From positions 215,786 to 279,785 of the forward strand of contig CACDKD010000001.1 of NCBI GenBank assembly GCA_902553145.1: a stretch of DNA of 64,000 nucleotides, written 5' to 3'. Source of the DNA: an uncultured Gammaproteobacteria bacterium (GTDB taxonomy: Bacteria > Pseudomonadota > Gammaproteobacteria > Steroidobacterales > UBA11654). The position numbers were made by a program, and so were the translations under genes. The notes under the pieces were generated by a model. The model was given only the letters and a program-made list of their open reading frames with translations, was not told the DNA's origin and did not search any database. Positions 9,349 through 18,400 of this stretch are shown one piece after another. Every line of letters starts with the position of its first letter. Position 1 is the stretch's first letter.

Positions 9349-9764
9349 CCAGCTCCCTTTAGCCACTCTGTTTCACCGTCTTCATAGTGTTCTTTTTTCC
9401 AAATAGGCACTCTGGATTTGACTTCATCGATGATATATCTGCAGCCCTTAAAGGCCTCATCTCTATGCCCACTTGTAGCAACTACAACCACTGCAATCTC
9501 ACCAATTTCTAATGTTCCAACTCTATGGATGCAGAATGCATCAATGAGATCAAACATTTCAATGGCTTCATCCAATATTTGATTACCCTCTTTGATCGCC
9601 AAAGGCTCATAGCACTCGTATTCAAGCTTTCTAACCTGATGACCATCATTGGTATCTCTTACAACGCCCTCAAATACTGAACGTGCGCCAATGGCACGAT
9701 TTTCGACCTCATCTTTTGCAGTCTCTAGAGTGATCGAGTCAGATGTTATTTTAAATTCTTTCAT
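9345..9764 (-). CDS. moaE: Molybdopterin synthase catalytic subunit MoaE
   Basis: The 139 residues show the MoaE signatures: GARSVFEGVVRDTNDG near the start, the conserved HRVGTLEIGE segment, and PIWKKEHYEDG near the C-terminus with the catalytic Lys residues. Together with MoaD it inserts two sulfurs into precursor Z (cyclic pyranopterin monophosphate) to form molybdopterin. The start overlaps the end of moaD by 4 bases, so the two subunits are translationally coupled. No other moa genes are in the window. Confidence 0.95.
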   Translation of the reverse strand: MKEFKITSDSITLETAKDEVENRAIGARSVFEGVVRDTNDGHQVRKLEYECYEPLAIKEGNQILDEAIEMFDLIDAFCIHRVGTLEIGEIAVVVVATSGHRDEAFKGCRYIIDEVKSRVPIWKKEHYEDGETEWLKGAG

Positions 9765-10012
9765 CCGCCTGTCACGGGCGGTATAAAAACCAACCTGTCT
9801 CCTTCATTTAGTTCGATGTCCCAATCTGAGAATTCATCATTCACCGCAATCTTAAAGTTAATCCCAAGATCAATTTCATGTCGCTCATTGATTGATGTCA
9901 GAACATCGCCTGGTTTATTCCCTTGTTTTATTGAGAATGTTTCTTTGTCTAGCCCGGTCAGCTCTCGCAGTATTGCGAAATAGATCACTTGTATCTTTAT
10001 CGAATTAGACAT
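9761..10012 (-). CDS. moaD: Molybdopterin synthase sulfur carrier subunit MoaD
   Basis: An 83-residue ubiquitin-fold protein ending in the diagnostic Gly-Gly (FIPPVTGG), which is adenylated and converted to a thiocarboxylate by MoeB before donating sulfur in the MoaE active site. Size and ending fit MoaD. It follows the TauE-like permease gene by 10 bases in the same leftward operon. Confidence 0.93.
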   Translation of the reverse strand: MSNSIKIQVIYFAILRELTGLDKETFSIKQGNKPGDVLTSINERHEIDLGINFKIAVNDEFSDWDIELNEGDRLVFIPPVTGG

Positions 10013-10022
10013 ATCTATTGAT

Positions 10023-10763
10023 TTAAATATTTATGATTAAGCGTATTCCTACGTATATTACCAATACAGATGTCAATCTTCGAACTATCGAGCCAGAAAA
10101 GATCTTTACGCCAAAATAATTTCCAATCTGACCGCCCAAAATTACAGCAATCATCAGGAATGAATATTCATTAAAATCTAAGGCGATTTCTGTATTGAAA
10201 TTTTTATAAAACTGGCCCAAAAGCCCGGCAATTGAATTCACAAGTATAAAAATACTGGAGAAAGCTGAGATTTTTTTTGATGGGAGAATGCTTTGAAGAT
10301 GCAGAATGGGTGCAAAGAAGATGCCTCCTCCAATTCCAATGATTCCGGCCAATAGGCCAAGCAAGACGCTGATAACCATATTTGAGTAAATATAGTATTT
10401 ATGATTCACGAAATTTTGCTTAGATTCATTTGGTTTAATCCACATCAATAATCCCGAAGCTATCAATCCCGAACCAAGCAATAACATAAAAACTATTTCG
10501 CCGACTTGTATTGATCCTCCTATAAAAGATGCTGGAACTGAAAGCATAATCAGTGGAATTGAAAATCGCCACGGAATCAAATCATGAAGTTGATACCTTA
10601 AACAATTTCCCAAGACGACAACTATGTTGCATGAAAGCGCAATGATTGGAATATATTTGAAATCAAAATCTGCAAGTACAAGTAATGCATTGTATGTGGA
10701 TCCTCCACCAAATCCGACAGCTGCATACAGCAATGCAGATATGAAGAATAAAAAAGTGGTTAT
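10023..10763 (-). CDS. TauE/SafE-family anion exporter, probable ATA start
   Basis: An integral membrane protein of the TauE/SafE family. It has repeated hydrophobic helices and the two family glycine motifs, YAAVGFGGGSTYN near the N-terminus and GIIGIGGGIFFAP in the second half. Family members export sulfite, sulfoacetate or similar anions. The first standard start codon is a TTG at 10733, but it has no ribosome-binding site and removes part of the first helix. The in-frame stretch upstream (TTFLFFISA) continues that helix. A strong GGAGG at 10770-10774 is spaced 6 bases from an ATA at 10761-10763 that overlaps the preceding gene's TAA. I therefore place the start there (about 246 residues). 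The substrate is unknown. Confidence 0.75.
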   Translation of the reverse strand: MTTFLFFISALLYAAVGFGGGSTYNALLVLADFDFKYIPIIALSCNIVVVLGNCLRYQLHDLIPWRFSIPLIMLSVPASFIGGSIQVGEIVFMLLLGSGLIASGLLMWIKPNESKQNFVNHKYYIYSNMVISVLLGLLAGIIGIGGGIFFAPILHLQSILPSKKISAFSSIFILVNSIAGLLGQFYKNFNTEIALDFNEYSFLMIAVILGGQIGNYFGVKIFSGSIVRRLTSVLVIYVGIRLIINI

Positions 10764-11215
10764 TGTTGACCTCCGTCAATCCTTTGAGCGGTCATCCTTG
10801 AAATGCAACAAAGTGTTTTATCTGAGAACTCTTCCTCAGATTTATAAATTTTTATTTCCCAGACTTGTGATCTTTTACCCAAAAAGACGGGTCTTGCAAT
10901 TCCTGTAACATACCCAGATGTAACAGGCCTAACATGATTGGCATTTATCTCTTGTCCGACCACTCTGTATTTCTCTGGATCTATACAAAGGTAGGCACCA
11001 GTGCTCGCCAGCGTTTCAGCAAGGGCCATTGATGCTCCTCCATGAAGCAAGCCAGCTGGTTGCTTGGTTCTTGAATCGACTGGCATTGTCCCCTTAATGA
11101 AATCATCACCGATTTCTGTGATTTTTATGTCCAGTGTTTCGACCAGGGTATTTTCATGTGCTTGATCAATAATTGCCTGTCTGTTCAGTTCTGTTTTATG
11201 CCAAATCTGTGTCAT
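10760..11215 (-). CDS. Hotdog-fold acyl-CoA thioesterase (YdiI/MenI-like)
   Basis: A 151-residue single-hotdog thioesterase. The segment MPVDSRTKQPAGLLHGGASM, followed by ALAE, is very close to E. coli YdiI, a 1,4-dihydroxy-2-naphthoyl-CoA hydrolase with broad acyl-CoA activity, and holds the catalytic acid region. INANHVRP and a C-terminal CCISRMT strand also fit. It would hydrolyse aromatic or acyl-CoA esters in the cytoplasm. It heads the leftward operon with the TauE-like exporter and moaDE, and its TAA overlaps the proposed ATA start of the exporter. Whether it serves menaquinone synthesis cannot be decided here. Confidence 0.88.
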   Translation of the reverse strand: MTQIWHKTELNRQAIIDQAHENTLVETLDIKITEIGDDFIKGTMPVDSRTKQPAGLLHGGASMALAETLASTGAYLCIDPEKYRVVGQEINANHVRPVTSGYVTGIARPVFLGKRSQVWEIKIYKSEEEFSDKTLCCISRMTAQRIDGGQQ

Positions 11216-11239
11216 TATTTTTTTGAATAGTATTTAAAT

Positions 11240-11260
11240 TAAAGCAACATTATTGCTTTA
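11240..11260. promoter_or_regulatory. Perfect 8-5-8 inverted repeat in divergent gap
   Basis: TAAAGCAA at 11240-11247 and its exact reverse complement at 11253-11260 flank a 5-base CATTA spacer. It lies between the divergent thioesterase (start 11215) and ABC transporter (start 11272) genes, so it is not a terminator of either. An operator for a dimeric repressor, or a 5' UTR hairpin just ahead of the transporter, are the options. Confidence 0.45.
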
Positions 11261-11271
11261 TTTTTATTAAG

Positions 11272-12216
11272 GTGCAAAATGCATTTGGTATGCATGCATT
11301 ATCAATAAAAGATCTCTCAAAAAAATATAAAAGCGGTGTCGAAGCACTCAAATCCGTCAGTTTTGATGTTCAAGAAGGGGATTTTTTTGCTCTTCTTGGT
11401 CCGAATGGTGCCGGAAAGACAACCGCGATAGGAATTATCACATCGCTTGTAAATAAATCTTCAGGATCGATAGAGGTTTTTGGTCATGACCTTGACAAAG
11501 AATTGGCAAAAGCAAAATCTTGCATCGGCGTTGTGCCACAAGAAGTCAATCTGAATCTTTTTGATTACAACTTTAATATTTTGGTTAATCAGGCAGGGTT
11601 TTACGGCATCCCAAGAAGCGAAGGAAAGAAGAGGGCTGAACAGTATCTGAAACAGATGCAGCTGTGGCAAAAAAGAAAGACAAACGCCAGAAGCCTATCG
11701 GGAGGAATGAAAAGAAGACTGATGGTTGCTCGAGCATTGGTTAATCGACCAAAACTCCTCCTGCTTGATGAGCCAACAGCAGGAGTCGACATTGAAACAA
11801 GAAGAATGATGTGGGATTTTCTCAGAGATCTGAATGCAAACGGAACAACAATCATTCTGACAACTCACTACCTTGAAGAAGCAGAGCAGTTGTGTAATAA
11901 GGTCGCCATTATCGATGAAGGGAAAATCATAGAAAATGACTCGATGCACAATGTTTTGAAAAAACTCAAGACCGAAGTATTCATCCTTAATACAGAGAAG
12001 CCACTCGATAAAGCACCTGAAATTGATGGTTATACCACTGCTTTGAAATCACCACAAGAGATTGAAATTACTGTCTCTCAAGAGCAAGGAGTGAATGATG
12101 CTTTTAGCACCTTGCAAACAAGTGGGGTGAAAGTACTGAGCATGAGAAATAAAAATAGCAGGCTAGAGGAGCTTTTTCTTGATCTTACCAAAGGTCAACC
12201 GGGAGAGGGTGAATGA
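11272..12216 (+). CDS. ABC transporter ATP-binding protein (YadG/ABC-2 type)
   Basis: The 314-residue protein is an ABC-2 exporter ATPase. The Walker A is GPNGAGKTT, the signature is LSGGMKRR, the Walker B is LLLLDEPTAGVD, and a switch His follows in ILTTHYLEEAEQ. The C-terminal 90 residues form the extra domain common in YadG/CcmA-like exporter ATPases. The frame opens with a GTG at 11272; an in-frame ATG at 11290 is an alternative start. It overlaps the permease gene by 4 bases (ATGA). The substrate is unknown; E. coli YadGH is the closest pairing I recognise. Confidence 0.93.
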   Translation: MQNAFGMHALSIKDLSKKYKSGVEALKSVSFDVQEGDFFALLGPNGAGKTTAIGIITSLVNKSSGSIEVFGHDLDKELAKAKSCIGVVPQEVNLNLFDYNFNILVNQAGFYGIPRSEGKKRAEQYLKQMQLWQKRKTNARSLSGGMKRRLMVARALVNRPKLLLLDEPTAGVDIETRRMMWDFLRDLNANGTTIILTTHYLEEAEQLCNKVAIIDEGKIIENDSMHNVLKKLKTEVFILNTEKPLDKAPEIDGYTTALKSPQEIEITVSQEQGVNDAFSTLQTSGVKVLSMRNKNSRLEELFLDLTKGQPGEGE

Positions 12217-12980
12217 GGATACAGTTGATTGGGACAATCGCTCTTGTAAGAAAGGAGACCGGTCGAGTTTTAAGAATTTGGGTTCAAACATTAATCCCGC
12301 CCGGCATAACAATGTCATTGTATTTTATAATCTTTGGCACCCTTATTGGTAAGAGAATAGGAGAAATGGAGGGTTTTCCTTACATGGAGTATATAGCGCC
12401 AGGCCTTGTCATGATGTCCGTAATCACAAACTCATATGGAAATGTTGTTGGGAGTTTCTTCAATGCGAAAATTCAAGGGCATATTGAAGAGCTTTTGGTT
12501 TCTCCTTTGAGCGAAGTTTCAATAGTCATTGGTTATCTTGCAGGAGGAATCATCAGAGGTTTGGCAGTAGCAACTGTCGTTACCTTCATTGCTTTATTTT
12601 TTACTCAGATAAATATCAAACATCCTCTTATGACACTATTCGTTATTATCATGACAGCTGGAGTTTTTTCTTTGGCAGGTTTGATCAATGCAATTTTTGC
12701 CAAAAAGTTTGATGATATTGCTGTCATTCCATCATTCGTCCTGGCACCGCTAACATATTTGGGAGGAGTCTTTTATACTGTGAGTCTCTTACCAGAATTT
12801 TGGCAAACTTTATCTAGATTTAATCCAATTCTCTATATGATCAATTCAATGAGGTATAGCGTAATTGGGATTTCAGACGTATCGATTCAAAATGCATTAA
12901 TGATGATTGTTGTCTTCTTTATTCTTTTATTCTCTTCTGCTGTAATTTTACTTAAAAAAGGAATTGGTATTAGGCAGTAA
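12213..12980 (+). CDS. ABC-2 type transporter permease (YadH-like)
   Basis: This 255-residue protein has about six membrane helices and the ABC2_membrane-family pattern, with YMEYIAPGLVMMSVI and a later PLTYLGGVFYTVSLLPEFWQ segment that is characteristic of YadH/NodJ-type permeases. It forms the membrane channel for the ATPase encoded just upstream, with which it shares a 4-base overlap. It ends 5 bases from the convergent ispA gene. Likely a lipid, polysaccharide or drug exporter, with no clue to which. Confidence 0.92.
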   Translation: MRIQLIGTIALVRKETGRVLRIWVQTLIPPGITMSLYFIIFGTLIGKRIGEMEGFPYMEYIAPGLVMMSVITNSYGNVVGSFFNAKIQGHIEELLVSPLSEVSIVIGYLAGGIIRGLAVATVVTFIALFFTQINIKHPLMTLFVIIMTAGVFSLAGLINAIFAKKFDDIAVIPSFVLAPLTYLGGVFYTVSLLPEFWQTLSRFNPILYMINSMRYSVIGISDVSIQNALMMIVVFFILLFSSAVILLKKGIGIRQ

Positions 12981-12984
12981 TCAT

Positions 12985-13872
12985 TCATAATTTTCTGTGG
13001 ATGATTATTTCAGCCATATCCATAAGTGAACTTGAAGATTCACCAAAAACTTTGAGTGAGGCGCAGGCTGATTCATAAAGATTATCAACTCTCTTCCTAG
13101 ACTCATTTATACCAAAGAGTATAGGATAGGCAGCTTTATTTTTTGATTTATCAGACTCGACTGACTTCCCAATTGTATTCGCATCACCCTCTGCTTCAAT
13201 CAAGTCATCTTGAATTTGGAACGCGACCCCAATAGATTCTGAGAAGCTTTGTAAAGCTGAAAATTTTTCTTCATCAAGGTCTTTAAAATATGTAGGCCCC
13301 AATATAGATGCTTGAATTAATTTGCCTGTTTTTAGCATATAGATGTTTTCAACACTCAAAGGATCCAATTTTTTATTTTCTGAGTCTAGATCTAAAGACT
13401 GACCACCAGCCATTCCTTCTGATCCAATAGAATTCGCAATCATTGAGATTAGCTCAAGCTGTGAACTTTTAGATTCAGGAAATTCTGCTTTTGCCATTAA
13501 TTCAAAAGCCAATGATTGAAGCGAATCAGCAGCCAGTGTTGCAGTTGCCTCACCAAATTTAATATGTGTTGTCGGCTGACCTCTTCTCAATGAGTCATCA
13601 TCCATGCATGGCAGATCATCATGAATTAAAGAAAATGAATGAAGCAATTCTATTGCAATTGCAAATGGGATTACATCCTTTGTATCGATATCAATGGCTA
13701 TAGCAGACGCTAACATCATCATTGGCCTAATTCTTTTTCCGCCATTCATTACAGAATATCCCATAGCTTGACAGAGCGCTTCAGAGGATTGATCTGACTC
13801 AGAAAGAACTATCTTCAAGTGTTTATCTATCAATTTTTTAAATTCTGGAATCTGCTTTTTAAATGAGGACAT
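12985..13872 (-). CDS. ispA: Farnesyl diphosphate synthase (polyprenyl synthetase)
   Basis: A 295-residue trans-prenyltransferase. The first Asp-rich motif is DDLPCMDDD around residues 85-93, and the second is DDLIEAEGD in the C-terminal half. GGKRIRP at residues 44-50 binds the allylic/IPP phosphates. It condenses IPP with DMAPP and GPP to give farnesyl diphosphate for undecaprenyl phosphate and quinones. IspA usually clusters with dxs in gammaproteobacteria; here it is divergent from two mevalonate-pathway genes, so the source of IPP and its user are encoded side by side. Confidence 0.95.
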   Translation of the reverse strand: MSSFKKQIPEFKKLIDKHLKIVLSESDQSSEALCQAMGYSVMNGGKRIRPMMMLASAIAIDIDTKDVIPFAIAIELLHSFSLIHDDLPCMDDDSLRRGQPTTHIKFGEATATLAADSLQSLAFELMAKAEFPESKSSQLELISMIANSIGSEGMAGGQSLDLDSENKKLDPLSVENIYMLKTGKLIQASILGPTYFKDLDEEKFSALQSFSESIGVAFQIQDDLIEAEGDANTIGKSVESDKSKNKAAYPILFGINESRKRVDNLYESACASLKVFGESSSSLMDMAEIIIHRKL

Positions 13873-13953
13873 GAATTAAACTGAATTTCTTAGAATATGC
13901 AGTGGTAAAGTATACTACTTTGAAAACTTAAAATACCTTGGATAAGAAAAAAA

Positions 13954-14919
13954 TTGAAAGAAACAGTAGCTATAGCGCACCCAAACTTTGCTTTGGTAAA
14001 GTATTGGGGCAAAAGAAACAGTAACCAAAATAGACCCGCAATGAGCTCTATTTCAGTGACTGTTGATACGATGATTTCAACAACCAAGATTTTCAAGAAT
14101 ACCCAATTAAATCAGCATCAATTATTCATAAATGGAATAGAGGAATCTGATCTCTCAAAAATTCTTCCTCCATTAGAGTATTTATCAGAATTTTCCAGAA
14201 CTGACGAAAATCTAGTTATCGAATCTCAAAATAACTTTCCAACATCATCAGGTCTCGCTTCATCTGCCTCTGGTATCGCATCTCTCGTGACTGCTTATGA
14301 GGCTCATTATGATTTATGTCTTGATATAAATCATAAAGTGGAGGCCTGTATGCTAGGTTCTGGTTCTGCTCCGAGGTCTCTGATTGGAGGTTTTGTTTTA
14401 ATGGACCACAAAAATAATTATAGGTGCAGCCAGATTCTCAAAGAACCAGAATGGCCTATTGATGTGCTTATTTGCATTACCTCAAAAGATCCAAAAGAAA
14501 TTAGTTCAAGAGAGGGCATGGAGATTTCTAAAAAAACATCACCTATTTATCAAGATTGGCTTGATATCAATGACAAGCATATAAATCTCGCAATGAACGC
14601 GATCAAAGACAAAGATATGGCTGGACTTGAAAATGTGACTGAAGAAAATTGCAAACTAATGCATAAAGTAATGAAAACCTCAAATCCTTCTATTTCATAT
14701 ATGACGGATGTAACCCATAGTTGCCTTGCAGAAATCGAGAACCTTCGTTCATCAGGGCATAGTCTTTTCTATACAATAGATGCTGGACCCCAGGTAAAAA
14801 TTATATGCGACCCAAAGTCAACCGAGATTATTAGGGACACGATCATTGATAAAACGAGTGTAATTGACGTAGTTTATGCTGGCTTAGGAGGACCGCCAAG
14901 AATCATCGATGAAGATTGA
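13954..14919 (+). CDS. mvaD: Diphosphomevalonate decarboxylase
   Basis: The 321-residue GHMP-superfamily protein starts at a TTG and opens with AIAHPNFALVKYWGKRN, the classic MDD N-terminus with the catalytic-region Lys. The ATP loop is SSGLASSASGIASL, then GSGSAPRSLIGGF holds the conserved Ser and Arg, and TIDAGPQVK carries the conserved catalytic Asp (usually followed by GPN). It decarboxylates 5-diphosphomevalonate to IPP. It overlaps the following kinase gene by 11 bases. MDD identity is strong; the rare feature is its host, since most gammaproteobacteria use the MEP pathway. Confidence 0.93.
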   Translation: MKETVAIAHPNFALVKYWGKRNSNQNRPAMSSISVTVDTMISTTKIFKNTQLNQHQLFINGIEESDLSKILPPLEYLSEFSRTDENLVIESQNNFPTSSGLASSASGIASLVTAYEAHYDLCLDINHKVEACMLGSGSAPRSLIGGFVLMDHKNNYRCSQILKEPEWPIDVLICITSKDPKEISSREGMEISKKTSPIYQDWLDINDKHINLAMNAIKDKDMAGLENVTEENCKLMHKVMKTSNPSISYMTDVTHSCLAEIENLRSSGHSLFYTIDAGPQVKIICDPKSTEIIRDTIIDKTSVIDVVYAGLGGPPRIIDED

Positions 14920-15892
14920 AACAAGAGCATCAGGAAAGATATTTTTCTCAGGTGAATATATGGCACTAGAGGGCGGAAGAGCAATCACTCTATCTACTCC
15001 ACAAAGTGCAAAAGTTTCAATTACAGAAAGCAAGGAACCAGATAACTTATTTTTTTCATCTATGAGTGATCAAGTTTATCCATTCAGGATAGATGAAAAT
15101 ATGAGATTGATTTGGTTAGAGGAAGACCCAAAACATTTGGGGGGTATCTTAAAGGAGTCAATAAAGCAATTTGATAAGGGTTTTTCAGGCCGATCTATAT
15201 CAATAGATACATCTGAGTTTTTTTATGAGCAGAGAAAGATAGGAATTGGTTCAAGCTCTGCAGTTTCTGTAGCGATTACAAAAGCATTGAATCAATTATT
15301 TGATTTGAGGCTGACTTCTGAATCCATGATTAATCATGCGAGACAAATACATAATAAGTCTCAGGATTCTAACGGCAGTGGTTTTGACATCATTACTTCT
15401 TTAATGGAAGTTAGAAGCCTTGCTTGCAGGATCCTTGATAATGGAGCTTATGATTATGAGCAGATTGGGATTCCTGAAACAATAAATATATTAGTCGTTG
15501 TGAATGATGAATATGTTGAAACATCAGAAATGATTGAGAGATATGAAGCTGCAAAAAATAAATATAATGACTATTTTACAAAGCACGCACCAAAGATGAA
15601 GCATGAACTAGAGCTGTTATATGAGTCCATATTAAAGAGCGACAATGAATCTATATTTCAATACTTAGCTGAGTACAATAAGTCGCTAGTCGATATGAAT
15701 AATGTTTTTAACTTAGGTATTTTCAACAATCATCTTCAGCTAATCAAGCTCGCCAAAGATGAAGGTGTTTTTTATAAACCGTCTGGATCAGGTGGAGGCG
15801 ATATAGGAATTGTGATTTGTGATGATAAATTAAAAATAGATAAATTTTGCAACAAGCTGAATGCGAAGGGCATAGCCTTTTTTGATATTTAG
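14909..15892 (+). CDS. mvaK2: GHMP kinase, probable phosphomevalonate kinase
   Basis: The 327 residues match bacterial phosphomevalonate kinase motif by motif. ASGKIFFSGEYMALEGG is the N-terminal motif, GIGSSSAVSVAITKAL the ATP loop, SNGSGFDIITS the substrate loop, and KPSGSGGGDIGI the C-terminal glycine motif. It makes 5-diphosphomevalonate, the substrate of the MvaD encoded just upstream with an 11-base overlap. Mevalonate kinase is a less likely alternative because the KPSGxGGGD ending is typical of phosphomevalonate kinase. The upper pathway (HMG-CoA synthase and reductase, mevalonate kinase) is not in this window. Confidence 0.85.
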   Translation: MKIETRASGKIFFSGEYMALEGGRAITLSTPQSAKVSITESKEPDNLFFSSMSDQVYPFRIDENMRLIWLEEDPKHLGGILKESIKQFDKGFSGRSISIDTSEFFYEQRKIGIGSSSAVSVAITKALNQLFDLRLTSESMINHARQIHNKSQDSNGSGFDIITSLMEVRSLACRILDNGAYDYEQIGIPETINILVVVNDEYVETSEMIERYEAAKNKYNDYFTKHAPKMKHELELLYESILKSDNESIFQYLAEYNKSLVDMNNVFNLGIFNNHLQLIKLAKDEGVFYKPSGSGGGDIGIVICDDKLKIDKFCNKLNAKGIAFFDI

Positions 15893-15899
15893 TTATTAT

Positions 15900-18320
15900 C
15901 TATCTCAGCTGATCAACTTCTTCCTGAGAGAAATCATCTACATTAATTATGTCATCTGCTAACTCATTGTATGCTTTGAGTTCTTCTATCTTATCTTCTG
16001 CGATAACCCCTTCTTTGGCAGCATTACTGAGAAGGTCTTCAAAATTTGATCCAATGATTAAACCCTTCTTCTTGGCTCTCAAAACGGAGGCTCTATCTTT
16101 GTATGAAGACTCATAGAGTTCTAGTAATTTGTTCATTTGAGCAAAATGATTTGTAGGCTCATCTGCTTGATAAATTCCATGAATGAGCTTTTCTCTCGTT
16201 TTTGTATTTCTTGAAACCAGCTTTCCTAGCTTAAGCGTTTCTTTAATGCTTGGTGCTTTCAGATTCTTGCCCATTGGAAAGATAATAAACCTAACGAATG
16301 TTGCAATAGCTTTGTTTGGAAAGTTATCAAGTGTTTGGCTCAGCTTTTCCTGCGCTTCAGATAAAAGTGTCTTTTGTGTCCATTCCAGCAAAGCAAGATC
16401 CACTTCTCTCTCTCCAGTATCCTCATAGTGTTTGAGTGTTGTGCTAGCAAGGTAGAGTGAACTCAATACATCACCCAGTCTTGCTGAGATAGTCTCTTTT
16501 CTTTTTAATTCACCTCCCATCACTAACATTGAGATATCGGTTAGAAAGGCAAAGCCTGCAGAAAGTCTGTTGATTTGTTTATAGTAAATTGAAGTTTCAC
16601 CCTCAATCGGACTTGGAGTGAATTTATTCGTGATGCCTCTTATAAACGCTCTGACAGCACAAGAGATTGAATGCCCGATATGACCGAATAGATGAAGATC
16701 AAATTGCTCAAGTGACTCATTTTTATCTTCAATGTTGACTGCTTCAATTTCTTTTAAAACATATGGATGACATCTGAAAGCACCTTGTCCAAAAATGATC
16801 AAGCTTCTTGTCATGATATTTGCACCCTCAACTGTGATGCCCACTGGTGTGCTCTCATACCCTCCAGCCATGTAGTTTTTTGGTCCAAGCATTACCGCTT
16901 TACCGCCATGTATATCCATGGCATCTCTTCCTATTGTTCTAGCAAGTTCAGTCGAATGATATTTAAGTATCGCAGAAATAACAGAGGGCTTTTCTCCTGC
17001 TCCAATTGCCATTGCTGTTGTGGATACTGAAGAAGAAATGATATATGACTTTCCTGCCATTCTACCCAGTGGTTCAAGTATGCCTTCAAATTCTGCAATA
17101 GGCATGCCGAACTGTTCTCTGGCTCTGGCATATGGCCCTGTAACAGCTACAGCAGATTTTGCCCCACTCATCGCGCCCGATGGCAAAACGATTGCTCTGC
17201 CGGCAGAAAGACAATCTGTAAGCATTTTCCAACCTTGACCAGCTTGATCAACGCCTCCGATAATATAATCCAATGGTATGAAAACATCTTCCCCGGTAAT
17301 GGTTCCATTCATGAATGGACTACCAATAGGGATATGCCTTCTTCCAGTCTCTAGCCCTCTAGTGCCTTTAGGTAGTAGGGCACAGGTAATACCATAATTC
17401 TCAGTATCACCAATGAGATGGTCAGGATCATACATTTTAAATGCAAGACCAATGAGTGTCGCTATTGGGGCTAGAGTGATATATCGTTTACTGAAATTGA
17501 GCTTGATCCCAATGATTTCTTCGCCTTCAAATTCTCCCTTGCATACGATTCCTGTATCGGGCATTGAGGTTGCATCTGATCCTGCATACGGACCTGTGAG
17601 GGCAAAACATGGAACATGCTCTCCAGATGCAAGTTTAGGAAGCAGTTCTTTCTTCTGTTCATCCGTTCCGTAATGCATGAGCAGCTCTGCAGGCCCTAGA
17701 GAGTTGGGTACTCCAACCATTGAGGCTAGTGTTCCACTTCGGGAACCAATTTTTGCCATTACATATATCAAACCGAGGGGTGAGAATTCAAGACCCCCAT
17801 ATTCTTTCGGAATAATGAACGAGAAAAACCCTTTCTCTTTAACAAAATCATACACCTCTTGAGGTAAGTCATAGTCTTTGTGTGATACCTGCCATTCATC
17901 GATCATCTCGCATAGCTCATTGACCGGACCATCAAGGAAAGCTTGTTCTTCAGCTGGTAGTTCTGCTTTAGGGTTGGATCTTAGTACCTCCCAATTTGGA
18001 TTTCCGGTGAACAATTCTGAGTCCCACCAAACATTACCGGCTTCAATGGCTTCTTGTTCTGTTTGTGAAATCTTAGGAAGAAGATCTTTATAGATATCTA
18101 AGACCCTTTTTGTAATATAGTTCCTTCTAATTTCTGGAATATTAAGCGAAACGAGAAGGCCAAAAAGAATCCATAACACAGAAATATAAATCGTGCTTGG
18201 ATCCCCAATCAGGGTATATACGACCAAAAGAGCACCTGCTGCTAGCGTTGCTTTTCTTAACTCCATTGCGGTGTATGCGACCCAGATGAAGAGTGCTAGT
18301 GTGGCTATAAAAAATATCAT
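15900..18320 (-). CDS. fadE: Long-form acyl-CoA dehydrogenase FadE
   Basis: At 806 residues it matches the E. coli FadE type (814), with one or two N-terminal membrane-associated helices, a short-chain-like dehydrogenase core and a C-terminal extension. The flavin segment is CFALTGPYAGSDATSMPDTG, and VEGANIMTRSLIIFGQGA lies in the catalytic region. It catalyses the first oxidation of fatty-acid beta-oxidation. The gene is convergent with the mevalonate genes (7-base gap) and lies downstream of mdh. FadE family identity is strong. Confidence 0.93.
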   Translation of the reverse strand: MIFFIATLALFIWVAYTAMELRKATLAAGALLVVYTLIGDPSTIYISVLWILFGLLVSLNIPEIRRNYITKRVLDIYKDLLPKISQTEQEAIEAGNVWWDSELFTGNPNWEVLRSNPKAELPAEEQAFLDGPVNELCEMIDEWQVSHKDYDLPQEVYDFVKEKGFFSFIIPKEYGGLEFSPLGLIYVMAKIGSRSGTLASMVGVPNSLGPAELLMHYGTDEQKKELLPKLASGEHVPCFALTGPYAGSDATSMPDTGIVCKGEFEGEEIIGIKLNFSKRYITLAPIATLIGLAFKMYDPDHLIGDTENYGITCALLPKGTRGLETGRRHIPIGSPFMNGTITGEDVFIPLDYIIGGVDQAGQGWKMLTDCLSAGRAIVLPSGAMSGAKSAVAVTGPYARAREQFGMPIAEFEGILEPLGRMAGKSYIISSSVSTTAMAIGAGEKPSVISAILKYHSTELARTIGRDAMDIHGGKAVMLGPKNYMAGGYESTPVGITVEGANIMTRSLIIFGQGAFRCHPYVLKEIEAVNIEDKNESLEQFDLHLFGHIGHSISCAVRAFIRGITNKFTPSPIEGETSIYYKQINRLSAGFAFLTDISMLVMGGELKRKETISARLGDVLSSLYLASTTLKHYEDTGEREVDLALLEWTQKTLLSEAQEKLSQTLDNFPNKAIATFVRFIIFPMGKNLKAPSIKETLKLGKLVSRNTKTREKLIHGIYQADEPTNHFAQMNKLLELYESSYKDRASVLRAKKKGLIIGSNFEDLLSNAAKEGVIAEDKIEELKAYNELADDIINVDDFSQEEVDQLR

Positions 18321-18400
18321 ATTATTTAAAAACTCTATCTTATATTAAAAACTTCGAACTAACCCGGATCATGGATTCTACAGATTAAATGAGATCTTGT

